Below, one piece after another: positions 23,733 through 36,300 of a stretch of DNA of 64,000 nucleotides. Source of the stretch: Heterotrichella gracilis. Taxonomy: Eukaryota; Sar; Xanthophyceae; Tribonematales; Xanthonemataceae. The notes under the pieces were generated by a model. It worked only from the letters and a program-made list of their open reading frames with translations, did not search any database and had not been told where the DNA came from. Numbering within the stretch: position 1 is the first letter of the stretch; every line of letters begins with the position of its first letter. Made by a program: the position numbers and the translations under genes. The stretch covers positions 62,001-126,000 of the forward strand of contig JAULBX010027052.1 in NCBI GenBank assembly GCA_032358255.1. Reading direction: 5' to 3'.

Positions 23733-26030
23733 GGCACACACGGGGATGCAAATGATGATGAGCGGGGATGCTGAAATTCCGCCCACGCAGCCACCTTGCC
23801 CTCTGCGCATGGCCAGTATTGGCGATGCGGGTGTTGGGCGGCAGGGTGTGGCCGGTGGTGGTGGTTGGCCCTGCTGCTGGTCGGATACCCTCCTGGAGGG
23901 TCAGGATGGGGGTGCGGGGGTACACGACACAGCAGGTTCTGGGGGATCCGAAAGCGCTGCTTCACACATTTATCCCTGGTTCTTACCCCTTCAGAGCAAT
24001 GGTTGGGTGCTGGGGCAGAGCGGCGTGCTGAGGGGCGTGTGGGGTGCGCAGCGGCGGGGAGTGGATGCAGTGCAGTGGGTGGGGAGTGGGCGCTGCCTGC
24101 GGCCATCTTGATGGGGTGCGGCAGGCAGAGTTGAGCGAAAGAGTTGGAGGGGTGCGCCTCAGAAAATTTTAGATGATTGATTTGTAGAGGTTCCCATAGC
24201 GGAGCCGGCGCCATCAATCAGGGTTGTGGGTCATCTCTTGTATTGCCTTGCTGCCATGTCCTGGCTGGGCAGGCGCACTCTGCAGTGCATATTGAACATG
24301 ACATGCCGTTTGAAATGCTATATGTAGGTATCTAGCCTTGTTCCAATTCTTTTTCTCAGGCGCAGAGAGTGGCAGTCAGCAGTTTACAAAGGTCAGGGAT
24401 TTTACGTATGCTTTTGTACAAGGGGTGTTACAACATTTCAGCCGAAACCGCAATGGTGAAGCGGCAATTTTTACATAATGCCATCCATTTAATGTGGTCC
24501 TAGTTTGAACCTGCGTTTTCAGATGTGTTATGTTAAAACCTGCTCCCATTATCGGTGCAAAGTTTGCCAACGAGGGTGGGCCAATTTGGTCCATTATGTG
24601 ATACTGTTGCATAAGCAGAAAGGCAATGCGCATTGTGTAGCTGGGGGATAGTGTATGCAAACTGAATGCATGCAATTTCAACGCGTTACGCTCAACAGCA
24701 TTAATGATGTACTAGTTTGTGAGTTCTGCATAGTGTTTTCAAACAGTGACCTAGTCGTAAAAACCAGGTATCAGACGCCATCAATTGCACGCCACGTTTG
24801 AAAATTTTGAATGAATTTGTAGCCCACATCGTATGAACGTACTTTTAAGTAGTACAGCTGTATAGCACACCGGAGGCAATTGGAGGAGGGGGTGGTTTAA
24901 GTTACAACTGTTTGCAACCAGAAGCTTTCTTTCAGAACAGTTACTGCGTCAAGCTTGTAGTGCCACTCAGTGTGTGGTTTAACGCATGCCAGTGGCATGA
25001 TTGTGCATGGATCTCTGACAGGCATCATGTACTGTAGGTGGAGTCAGTAAAGTACTTTAAATACTATGCACTCATAACGGTAACCGTTACTGTCTGCATG
25101 GGGTATTGTTACAATGCCCCAGCTGGAGGGGTTGTTGCGCTGTTCAGTGTAAATTGACCTGCCAGTGGTCCACTGCTTGCGACTACCGTAGCAGGAACAC
25201 CTTGACCGCTGAACGCATTTCGTCGGGCCCTGCTGGGGTTCAGCCTGACCCGTTAAGAATGGCTCCCAGGAGTGACAGATTGAATATAACAGAGAAAATA
25301 CACAAAAACTGCAATGAAATGCCATTGGCACGCCTAGTCAAAGTGTCAGGGTATCTCAATAAATGTCATACCATGCATCACATCGCACCACCATGATCGC
25401 CGCCGTATTATTGAGTCATGCACGCAGCAAGCGACACTGCACCAAAATCATTATCTTGAAAATCATGGACACATCATCTGTCTTAGCCTAATAGGATTCC
25501 ATCCCATACATCTGTCAACAGCCAAAGCAAATCCAACCAACCCAGTGCTGCTCCATAAATCCTGCCCAAACCAAGGACTCTTTGCAGGTTCTTGTGATTC
25601 ACGAGGTCACAAAACTCATGGATGGCACATGCACCCTTTCTGCTCCAACCAACTCGCTGGCTGATTGGTGAACATGGCCACCCAATACAATCAGTATGTG
25701 CTGCCGCGCTGTACATAAATAGACCATCAAATTGCAGCTGCCGAGGTCACTGCAAAACCCGTCCCGGGCATAAAATACACCATCCTGCTTTTCAACCCCT
25801 GCCGCACACCATGCCGCACAGCCACCTCCCCCGCTCCCATATTGAGGGGTTTGAATGTTCAAAATGCGCAAGCATTAGATGGTGCCAATCCTAAACCCTA
25901 AAACACCTTACAATTCCCTCCCCCTGTCCCACCAAGTCATAACGTCCCTTTCCCCTTTGCCCAACCGCATGCACCTTGCAAATTCCAAACCCCAATACAG
26001 ACCCCAGAACCAATAGCACAAATGAGCCCT
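23733..26030. other. Intergenic between convergent GPAT-like and E2 genes
   Basis: About 2.3 kb. The first 400 bp are GC-rich and could be 3' UTR or a missed last exon of the GPAT-like gene. The rest is lower in GC with no supported ORF. A short CCTAAACCCTAAA tract lies at about 25891-25903. Confidence 0.45.
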
Positions 26031-28096
26031 TCACAGCTCATCGTACAGTTCCTCCCCTGCGCCCCCCCCCACCGCTTTGAACACCTTGCGCGCCACCAGC
26101 AGCGTAATGGACAGGGACAACCCCACAGCCAGGGCAGACAGGGCCCAGTCAGCCCATGTCTGGGGCGCGGGTGTCGATGACCTGCGGGTCGGGTGGGGTG
26201 TGGGGGGGGTAAAAAGGTCGCCCACGAGGCGATATGCCAATTGTTGTGATGATACAGGTGGGTGCTATTGACCCAAAAATGAACGGTGTGGGTGTGCAGG
26301 AGGGTGAGGCTCACACCCAACACGCTTTGGCCGCACAACTCCCCTGCGCAATTTCCTCAGCGCATCCCACCAAGTTTGCACACACATCCACCCAGTCACC
26401 CACCTGGGCATAGGCACCACCGGTGCGCTCCTGGCGTTGCTCCCCTCCTGGGTACCCAGCTCAGTCACCATCAGGCGCGCAGCAGCGGGCTGACCCCCCA
26501 TGGGCCCAGCACCAGCACCACCCGCACCACCCCCGCCGCCGCCGCCCTGGCCCGCCCCCGTGGGCATGAGGGTGTGGTCAAGGGGGGAGGTTGCAATGGG
26601 CATAGCGGGGGGGTCGGCGGCGGGTGGGGGGCTGGTGGCGGCGGGTGGTGGTGGTGGGGTGGTGGGTGCTGTGGCTGCCGGTTGTGGGGTGGCGTCTTGC
26701 TCTGGATTGGCTGGGGGTGCCTTGGAGGGGCTCGCCTCCTGTTGCACCCACACATTAGGGTTTAGAGTCTCCTATTCTCGCGAAATGCAAGTAATCAATT
26801 TACTCATTCTTACGAAATGGCAGCCGTGCTTGGATTCTCACCATTTAGGCTTTAATATTCAAGGGCACAGTCGCCACACCTGTTAGGGGTTGCAGCCTCA
26901 CCACGTAGGGTTCAGGGTTAAGGATTTGGAGCCTCACCGGCACAGCCGCCAGCATCTGCTGGTGTAGGTCGTCCGACACCTTTTGGCGCTGCGCGTTGCC
27001 AAACGAGGGGGCGGCCAGCCTCGACTTTGCAGCCAAGATGACGCGGTCCTCCTTAGGGTAATCCTGCAGGGGCGAGAAACCCTAGTAAAGTATGGGCTAT
27101 GGCCTTGAACCCTGCGCCAAATAGGTTGAAGCACCGCTTGCCACCATTTCAGGCGCTGCCAAAGCAAGTGTGCGTCAGTGGTCTGCGCCAGAGATTAAGC
27201 AGTAATACCATTCCGCGTTAACTTCTGTACTAAATTGGCATATAAAAATACCTGTCATTTTACTGCACACACTAGAGCAATCTACTGGGATTTGGGACCA
27301 AATATAGGATTTATTTTGGGGGGGAATGCAAGGCGACGCACCAGGGCACCCAGTGCTCCGCTGCCTGGCGTGGGCATGAAGGCAATGAGCGCAGTGAGCG
27401 CTGTGCGTACACTCCACGAGGGCTGCCATTGCTCGGGGTGGTGCTGGGAGATGGACAGGCAGATCTTCACGCCCGTCTCAAAGCGGCCGTTTGGGGACAG
27501 CATGATGAAGGACGGGGGCTTGAAGGGGTACTCGGATGGGAGCAAAATCCGGCCATGGAATATCCCCCCCTGTGGTGCGGCACGGACCTTGCTGAGTGGC
27601 AGTGTGATGGGGTGTGTGTCTGCTGGGTGGTTCTGCTCTCCTTAGCAGCAGAGAGGGGGGGGGATATGGAGAAAGCTGGGCAAGTGGACAACCTACCTCA
27701 AACTCAGTGTCTGGAGGGCCGCGTATCACAAAGTGCCACTCAAAGATGTTGTCCTGCACACGGATAGCAGGGTTGGTACTAGCAGAGGCGTTGTTACAAG
27801 TATCCTTCAACTTGAAGTTCAAGTGGCCAGTGCAGGTAGGGGCCACTTGGGCCAACCCAATGTCACTCACCTCAATAGGCTGAGCAAGAACCTCTGAGGA
27901 GGAATTCGTTTGGAGCTCTTTGTATTCCTACAACAACGGAAGGTTGTGTTATGGGGTTGGCGAGCAACGAGTGGGTGTTGAGCACAGATCGCCTGAGAAA
28001 GCCCAACCAGTGCGCCAGCTGGAACCACCACCCCACCTGCAGGATGCGCTTCACTGCAGGACTCCTCAGGTTATACTTGGTGCCACCACCCTCCAT
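26031..28096 (-). CDS. UBE2J1: Tail-anchored ubiquitin-conjugating enzyme E2 J (UBC6/UBC32 type)
   Basis: Seven exons on the minus strand: 28096-28037, 27927-27871, 27753-27697, 27569-27342, 27063-26938, 26738-26404, 26181-26031, giving 337 aa. The UBC fold is complete: NLRSPAVKRILQEYKELQ, NIFEWHFVIRGPPDTEFEGG, PSEYPFKPPSFIMLSPNGRF and catalytic Cys95 in VKICLSISQHHPEQWQPSWS. Then come AFMPTPGSGALGALDY and an ILAAKS segment, diagnostic of the J1 group. A long Pro/Gly/Ala-rich linker (exon 6) leads to a C-terminal membrane helix at about 300-318, so the protein is tail-anchored in the ER with its active site in the cytosol. Relatives serve ER-associated degradation with RING ligases. It shares a 1.1-kb upstream region with the divergent eIF2B beta gene. 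The linker length is unusual but in frame. Confidence 0.92.
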
Positions 28097-29181
28097 GGTG
28101 CCTCAAAATTGGAGCACACTGCAGAGTCCTGCTTGTGGGGCGGCTTTAACGTTCCTACACGTCCGTTGGTGCCCGCAGAAATGCAGTCTGTAACCTATGC
28201 ACGTCTCGGCACCCCTGGATGGAGCGTGCAAGGCAAAGCCTGCGGGGTTCTGTGCACAAGCACGAAGAGTGAAAGGCTGGGCTGAATTGAGTATCAACGC
28301 AGGCTTGCAAGCCCGGCAGATCAACACGGAGAGCTTACGTGAAACTAAGCACTGCTGACGCTGGGCCACAACATGCCAGGAGGGATGTTCTGGGCAAAAT
28401 GGCACGGAAATTTGAACGACACTCACCAAGCGCAAAACGAACCACTGCCAGCGTACTGCCAATACGGTAGTGGGGAAATATCAGCAAACGATGCTCAGTG
28501 TTAGCGTGTCAAAGGTGAGATAGTGGGCGGGAAAACGTGGATATCTACAGCAGCAAGAAGCGAACGTCACCAGCAAAGAAAGAGTAGGGCCCCCTGTCCT
28601 TCGAAACTGCTCGGATCAACGTCAACGTTTGGCTTTGCTAGTAAAATCGAGTGCACCCTTTATGGTTTCGGTCCGCGGACGGGCACAACCCAACAAATAC
28701 CTTCTTTAAAAATTCAATTTGTTTTGTTTTTTGATAATAATTTCTGAAAATCATCCCAATTTCCACCGCTTGGTAGAGCGATGCAGGGTGAGCACCTTGA
28801 TAAGGTAGCTGCTTGCACTTGCACGGTCCAACTAACCCCGTTTAACCCCCGTTGCAGTCGCTGTCTTACTGGGCATCCAAACCTGCCATCCTTTGCTTCC
28901 AACTGTGCTGCAATCCATGTTACAGCTGTATGGGAGCATACAGTTGGTGGTGACCTACAGCCTCCTTTGCTTGCCAAAGACAACCGCATAACGGTGCCAA
29001 CATACCACTCCTGTTGGCGATATCTGCTCCCCTTGGCTTCGTGTCCTTTCCTTAGCGCGTTGTGCCTGGCATGGACTGGTCCTGAGCTATGCCGCACACA
29101 ACCGTGCTTCACTCGTGAAACCCACGTATCAAGGTCAGCCCTAGGCTTGGCCATCGTGGCAGTAGTGAGGGTTTTGCCGCC
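28097..29181. promoter_or_regulatory. Shared upstream region of divergent E2 J and eIF2B beta genes
   Basis: About 1.1 kb between two start codons that point away from each other. It should hold both promoters. No TATA box or initiator is convincing. An A/T-rich patch lies at about 28700-28745. Confidence 0.5.
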
Positions 29182-31915
29182 ATGTCGCTGCAAGATATCG
29201 TGGAGAACTTTTGCGCGCAGCTGCGGCGCAGGCAGGTGGTGGGGTCGCTGCAAGCGGCCAAGCGCAGCGCCGAGATCATACGGCTGCTTGTCACCAGCCA
29301 ACGGCATGCGGACGCGCACGCGCTGCTGGACGATGTCACAAAGCTGGGGGTAAAGATGGAGGCTTCAAAGCCGCTGGGTACGTCTCTTGGGTTGATTGTT
29401 CGCTGCATATGCATGCATTGCATGCATGTCAATGCCCAGTAGGGTTCCAGTAGCAGAGAAGGGCCAGCGTCCCTTGCCATGCTACAGTACGTAGAGGATA
29501 ATTAGGTGCAAAGCTCCTCTTATAAGTATGCGCGCAGTTGATATTGTGCATGGTGGGTACATGTTCCATGCTGACAGCACACCCTGTGCCAAACACCCCC
29601 CCACATACGAGTCCACCCCAGGCTTGGGCACATCAACTGATTGTGCCATTATTGTGCGCACAATCAGTTGATGTGCCATTATTGTGCGCACGCCATCCTC
29701 GGTTGCGCAGTAAAACCTACTCAAGGCCCTGTACGTGGCTTTGTACTGTACCTGTTCTGAGCGTGCCCAGTCACCCCTCCACTGGTGACTGGTTGTACCG
29801 CCACCACCGGCCCTGCGCAGAGTCGTCCCTTGGGGGGAGTGGGAATGTCAGCTGCACATGTACCAAATCCATACACCCTGAACCCCTGGCCTAGTGTAGG
29901 TGCCCTTCTATCAGCAACACCACCCACACCAGCATTGCACCACATCACTCAACCCTAAACCCGCACGGTTAGACCCACCACCGCCGCACCACTGAACCCC
30001 ACATCCCGCGCCCCGTGCAGAGCTGTCTATCGGCAACGTCACCCGCAGGGTGCTCCACTTCATCCGGGAGGAGCTCCAGGCCGAGACAGCAGAGCTGCAG
30101 GAGCTCGCCCCCTCTCCCGCTCAGCCCCACAGCCAGCAGCCGGCAGATATCAGCCCTAAGGGTTTGCTGTCCAAGGCGTTCAGGACCAACGCGCTGGCCA
30201 CGCGCGCTGTGTCCCTGCACAACCTGCTTGACCAGGCGGCCTTTGACCAGGAGGTGGCGGCCCTGAAGGTGGGGTGTACGGTTTAGGGTTTAGGGAGGCA
30301 GTCTTGGGCTACATGGTTACAAGGGAAAATAGTTCACGGAGGGGCATGCCCCTGCTTTTGCTCATATTTCTTCCTCTACCGACAACGCTTGTGTAAGGAC
30401 TGTTCGTGTAATTGCGTTTTATATACAGTAAGCTCTCCTCTATCTATACATCACTGTTTGCGCAATTGCCATGTGTACATTTCTAAATAAAATTTCATGA
30501 CAAGGCTTCGAGCAATGGCTTATAGCAATCATCGTTCATGTGGCCTTTCTGAAGGTGGCCCCTCCCGAAGTGGATCTGGATGTAGCCAAGAAGAAGCGGC
30601 CCATTTGGAAGAGGAAGCCGAATGTCATCGAGCAAATCAATGAGCTCATTGACGAGCTGGATGAGATTGGCAACAACATCGCCTTGCAGGCTGCGGAGTA
30701 CATCCACGCCAGTGAGATCATCCTCACGATGGGCCACTCCAACACGCTTCTTCAATTTCTGAAGGTCAGTCCTTTTTCCCTCTAATTTCTGGGATCATTA
30801 ATCCCATTAAGCGTCAATGGATAAGTATTGTTTATGTGCGCATATTGCTAATAGCTAGTAACATACCTGTTGCAAGGGTTGTACATGACCGCATTACACT
30901 GACGAAAGATTCTTGATTGGTGATGGCAACTGAGGCACAATCTTATTGTGTTGCCAGCATCACATGCAAATGGCCCCCCTCAAAGCCGCCTGTCTCCCTT
31001 TAGGAGGCCAGCAAGAAGCGCGAGTTCCAGGCGGTTGTGGCGGAGGGCGCACCGCTGTTTAAAGGCCACGAGATGGCACGGGGCCTGGCCGAGAGCGGCG
31101 TGCAGACCACCGCCATCACCGACTCGGCGGTCTTCGCCATGATGGCGCGCGTGAACAAGGTGCTCATCGGCGCACACGCGCTCCTGGCCAACGGCGGGGC
31201 GCTGGCGCCATGTGGCACCCACATGGTGGCGCTGGCTGCCAAGCACCACTCCACCCCCTTTGTCATGCTGGTGGGGTTGCACAAGCTGTCGCCACTGTTC
31301 CCGCACGACCCGCGTGTCACCTTCAACGACTTCTTGAGCCCCGCCAATGTTCTGGATTATGACGCGGTGGCGGAGGCGTGTGGGGAGGAGGGGGACCCCG
31401 CCACCGAGGACACCTATGTGCAGGTGAGGGGGCCAGCCGCTTGTGTGGTGTGCGTAAAGGCCCCGCATGGGGACACTACTGCATGGAGACAGGCGCTAAT
31501 GTACTGGCAGCTTTTTGCAAGTTCGCGAGGATGGCGGGGTCATCGGATATGGTGTTGGCACCTGCCTTGAATTGCCACATGGGCGCCATGCCTCATTTGC
31601 AACTCAGAGTGCTCCACAAGGCCTGCTGCGCTTAACATGCCATGCACCATTTGCGTATCTATGAGCCACTGGCAAGCCCCACCTCCCCAAATCCGCAAAT
31701 CCTTCCTTTCCCCCACCTACCCCCACCGACCCCACCTCCCGCAGGCCATCAACCCCGCCTTTGACTACATCCCGCCGGAGCTGATCAGCCTGTATGTGAC
31801 GGACACCGGCAGCTACACACCCTCCTACGTGTACCGCCTACTAACCGAGTACTACTCTCCCGAAGACTATGTGCTGGACAAGGAGGAGAAGGTGCAAAAA
31901 AAGGGGGCTCAATGA
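29182..31915 (+). CDS. EIF2B2: Translation initiation factor eIF2B subunit beta
   Basis: Five exons: 29182-29377, 30021-30268, 30555-30764, 31004-31423, 31745-31915, giving 414 aa. The N-terminal helical part (IVENFCAQLRRRQVVGS) and the Rossmann-like C-terminal domain of the eIF2B alpha/beta/delta family are both present. Signatures include SEIILTMGHSNTLLQFLK, FQAVVAEGAPLFKGHEMA, TTAITDSAVFAMMARVNKVL, GAHALLANGG, GTHMVALAAKHHSTPFVML and the closing AFDYIPPELISLYVTDTG with PSYVYRLLTEYY. The protein belongs to the regulatory core of the GTP exchange factor that recycles eIF2 and senses its phosphorylation. Start ATG at 29182 sits in a gccgcc context. The tail is basic. Family and subunit calls are secure. 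Confidence 0.95.
29628..29690. repeat. 18-bp inverted repeat with direct repeat, eIF2B beta intron 1
   Basis: Perfect arms at 29628-29645 and 29659-29676 with a 13-nt loop form a hairpin. The phrase gtgccattattgtgcgca is also directly repeated at 29643-29660 and 29673-29690. Confidence 0.93.
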
Positions 31916-33349
31916 CCACAGGTTAACTTGAAGTTTCAAGAAATGGGTGCCCAATGACTGGGGGTTGGACTCTGAGCTGCATAACAAGGCGGTGCTTCGA
32001 CAAGCAACGGCTGATCGTGGCTGGTGGGTGGGGGATAGCAAGGGGTTTCTAGGTATTTAAAGCTGCCAAATCTTGATTGGACGGGGGGCAGTAGCTGCTT
32101 GTGGGGGCGCCACGTGGCTGGGGATGGCGTGGCATTGGGTGGTGTGGTGTGGGAGGAAGTGGGGAGGGGTAGGGTGTTGAATTGATTATGGCATTCCTGT
32201 TTATTGCCAGGACGAAGGATAGAGGGCAATGATGAGAGTGTGCAGGCTGGTTAGCCAATGGACTATTGGTTGCGGCACAGTGGCCATTGTACCTACACAC
32301 CTAGCACTGTACCTACAGTGTAGCAGGATACACTTTGAATATCTCCCCAGGTCTGGTAATATGCCAGCCGCCTTGCCAGCATGTACCCACGCTTTGCGCT
32401 GTGGACGCGCTTAGCTGGTGCTGCTCGCTGCGGCACACAGAGTGCTGCAATGGCCAACTGTAACCATTTCGCTACTTTCACTTTTGGTGCCTGACCAGTT
32501 GGAACACACACTGTGTAGTGTACCTGACTTGTCGCCTGTGGACGTTCCCTTCCATTCTTTCCTTGAAGCTAGCTGTCAATGGCTGATCAACTTGCTGGCG
32601 GTGCCAATCGTTGGGAATGATTCCCAATGGGTTCACCGGCAAACATGGCATGGCGGGCACACTCTGTAAAATGGTTTGTGGTGAAGCAAACAAAGCTTCA
32701 GTTGCTTCTGTTGCGAATCTTGCCGGTGGCAGCAGGGATATGGGCGACTGATCTTCAGTGCGAATTCAAGAAGTCTTCCCTACAAAACCCTTGCCAAGGG
32801 CCAGGTTGGACTCCCAAGTTGGAGAGGTAAGGGTTGTTGGAAACTTTCGCAAGTTAGGATCGTTAAACGCATCGGTGCAAACAAAGGTTGTTTTGCAGTC
32901 CCACAAACCTCTCGCACTCCTTGTCGGGGTTGAAGTTACTGGGTATATATATGTATAGACTTGCATAGTACCAGTCTTAAGCCAAGATCCAACCGAGATA
33001 CCTTCCAGTAGTCAGCTGACACGGTAAGCAACTTTGCTGGTGGTTGGTTGGCCTAGCCATGCTGTGCGAGACACTGGTTGACTGCCACTTCTGCACCTGT
33101 CGTCGCCCGGGATGACATCTGAAGCAGGGCCTGTAACAGCAACTCAAGCAATGGACACGTTGCCAACAGGCGTCTAGTTCACCCTAGTCCTGTTAGCCTA
33201 GGTTCAATAATTCACTTCTCTGATATGCAATTGAGACGGTGACAACCCTGATCTGTTGTCATGCATGCATAAAAACGTTCAATGCATGCATAAAGCACTT
33301 CTCGTTCCTGCAGACACCTAGTCCAGCCATCGACTTTCAAACAGCCACA
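31916..33349. other. Intergenic, eIF2B beta to LRR kinase
   Basis: About 1.4 kb without a supported gene. Just upstream of the kinase start, the phrase aatgcatgcataaa and a near copy lie at about 33260-33295. I see no other structured element. Confidence 0.5.
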
Positions 33350-36300
33350 ATGGTCTCACAGCCTATAGAAACGCCAGTGGATCGCTCTGTCGGGGAAGCA
33401 GAGGCGCTTCTGGCCTCACTGTCACCAGCTCAGCTGCAGTGTGTCAGCGACCCACTAGTGGTTGAGGCACTCGCGACCTTAACAGCAATTGGCAACGAAA
33501 AGTTCCAAAGGTTTGCACTGCAGATCCAACAGCTCAACTTCCAGAAACAGGCCACTGTCACCTTTGCGCCCACGATCTCAGCCTTGACATGCCTAAGAAA
33601 GCTGGCAATCGTGGAGTGCGGCGTCACTGAGGTCCCTCCAGGCTTGGGCAGCCTCACAGCACTCACCCAACTCAGCCTGTCGCGAAACAGCATAGCAAGT
33701 ATACCTGGAGAGCTCCTCAGCAGCTTGACACAGCTGGTTGACCTGGACATGGGCTTCAACCAGCTCACAGTGGTGCCGACAGAAATAGGTATGTGCGTAG
33801 CGCCAGTCTCCCAAACATCTGTCACACTGACAAAAGTTAGCTACTTATATGAATTCCAGCAATATAGCCAGATTAGCAGGCAGTCTTGCACTTGCGGCGC
33901 CAAAGCTGGATAGTGACAGTACAAGACACCCCAGCAGCTGCCAAAGTTGATGCTAGTCAGTATTCACATGTGTTCCAGCACTACAGCCAGGTCAGCAGCT
34001 GAATTGCACCATCTATCTATGTTTCAGGTGACCTGCAGGCCCTGCAGTTCCTCAACCTGATGTCGAACCAGCTGACTCAGCTCCCAGACGAGATCGGGCG
34101 CCTGTCCAAGCTGTACCGCCTGGGCTTGAAGAGCAACCGGCTGGAGTACCTGCCACCCACCTTCGGTGGGCTCCAGGGCCTGGTTGAGCTGTTCATTACA
34201 GACAACGCGCTCAAGACCTTCCCTGCCTCAATCGGCAAGTGCACCTCCCTTGTGAAGCTCCAGGTGTGTGCGGGGACCAGACAGGTTGCATATAGACCAA
34301 GAAGTTATTGGCTGCTGTTGCTGTGAAATTTGTGGAGGGGGCACACTCCCTATGAAAAATTGCCTGCATGCCATTTATCAGCCATGTGCTGCAGCTGCAA
34401 GGCCCTTCAATCAGCCCGCTATGGTGGTCGATTGAGTACCATGCTCTACTAGTGCGCCAGTATCTACATGCAGTGCCGGTGTGGGCACTCATCTAGCCTT
34501 GCTACAACTGCCTCGGCTTCCACCTTATGCCAGCACCCCTGACCACCATCTCCATGCCTGGATGTGCATGCAGCGGGGCGCACCCATTACTGTGTGCATG
34601 TATTCATGAGCATTGTTGCCTGTCCATTGCATGCAGTTGATCATGTGCAATCAGATCACAGTCCGCCTAGCACAAGGGGCGCCATGCAGTTCTGCGCTTG
34701 CACTACATGCACCATACCTGATCGTGCTTCGAGTTGATTCAGAGGCCAGTAATGCAATGTTGATCACGCATCCTCTGAGCCCACACCATGAACGAGCGGG
34801 GTTGGGGCGCAGTATTCCTTAACCCTCGCCCCACGCTCGACAGGCCTCGTTCAATGCCCTGGAGAGCCTCCCAGCAGAGATGGGATCTCTGCCCAGGCTG
34901 GAGTTCCTGCGGGTCGCCGTCAACAACCTGGATGCAATCCCAGACGAATTTGCGGGGTTGGACAAGCTGGCGTGGCTGTCCCTGGGAGGCAACCCCATGT
35001 GCAGGCCAGCACAACCTCCTAGAACCGACATCCAAATGGTAAATTGTAGCTTGTTGCATCATGCAATTAACATGTGTTACAGATGATCTGTGATGGTACA
35101 CGGCAGGCTTGCGGCATCTGATGCAGACTGTGTATTCTGGTCTAGTGCTGCAATGCAGGGCTGCACCGGTTGTCTGCATGGTCACTTTTGTACAACATGT
35201 AAATGTTATGGATGGCTACCCAAGGATTGGTGGCGCCACCAACCATGGGCGTCCCTGCTAGGCTTCAGCAGGACCACCCGCATGTGTGGCTGAACAGCTG
35301 GCCCAAACCCACTTACCTACTAACATGCCTCCCAGCGGTACAGCCAGATTAGCTGGCCCATACACCGGACTCCATGCATACAGGTGTGTTGCCCAAATGT
35401 CCATATTTCGATATCCTTTTGTATTCCAGGTGGCCAGTGGCGATGTGGAGAAAGGGGAGATTCTGGGCGATGGAGCCTCAGGTTAGTTAATTAGTTAAGT
35501 ACATCTTCAAGGTATGCAACTGCAAGTATTGCAGGCCTTTCTGGCCGAGCACCAACCCATGCCATACCGTTGAGCCTCCACCCAATCCAAAGTACCGAAC
35601 CCGTTGCCACAAACACTTGTCTCAGAATCCTAAACCCCTCTCTGTAGGCGAGGTCTCCGCCGGCACCCTCGCCGGCGCCCCTGTGGCCATGAAGGTGTTC
35701 AAGGCAGACGTGAGCCCAGACGGGCACAAGCGGGATGAGATTGCAGTCACGCTGTTTGTTGACCACCCCAACCTCACCAAGGTGGACACCAGGCTAAACC
35801 CTAAACCCTAAGATGCAAAAGTCATGGTATTGCCTTTTTTTAATTCAGTTTTCTCTGCCACCCCCTTGGGGACCGTCCCAACCTCACCACGGTGAGGACG
35901 AGCCCAGAAAAGCGCCTGAGAAACCCTGAAATCAACCCCTGAACCCTACCTAGGGCATGGAGCATGGACGTCTGTGAGGTTGTTGTTGGTCCTTGCTGGC
36001 CAACACCAAGACCAGGGTGACTCCAAAACCAAAACATACTTAACGCAATTGAGCTGACTGGCTGCTGTGTGGTTTGCAGGTCGTTGGCATCATCGAGGAG
36101 CCGCATGCCCTGCTGCTGCAGAGGGTGTATGGCGCGTCAATGGCGGACAAGCCCAACTTTGCATCCCTGCTGCGCTGCACATGGGCGCCGGATACTGCCT
36201 TCAGTGTGGGCTACGTGTTGAGTGTGGCAACGGGTGAGTGCATGTGGGAGGGCATGCCGCATGTGTGTACATTTAGTTGATAATTGCATCCATTCCAGCA

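Noticed and set aside
23733-24134. Extra last exon of the GPAT-like gene
   Set aside because: GC-rich open frames exist, but none continues a PlsB-like sequence. The stop at 23730-23732 is simpler, though cDNA could change this.
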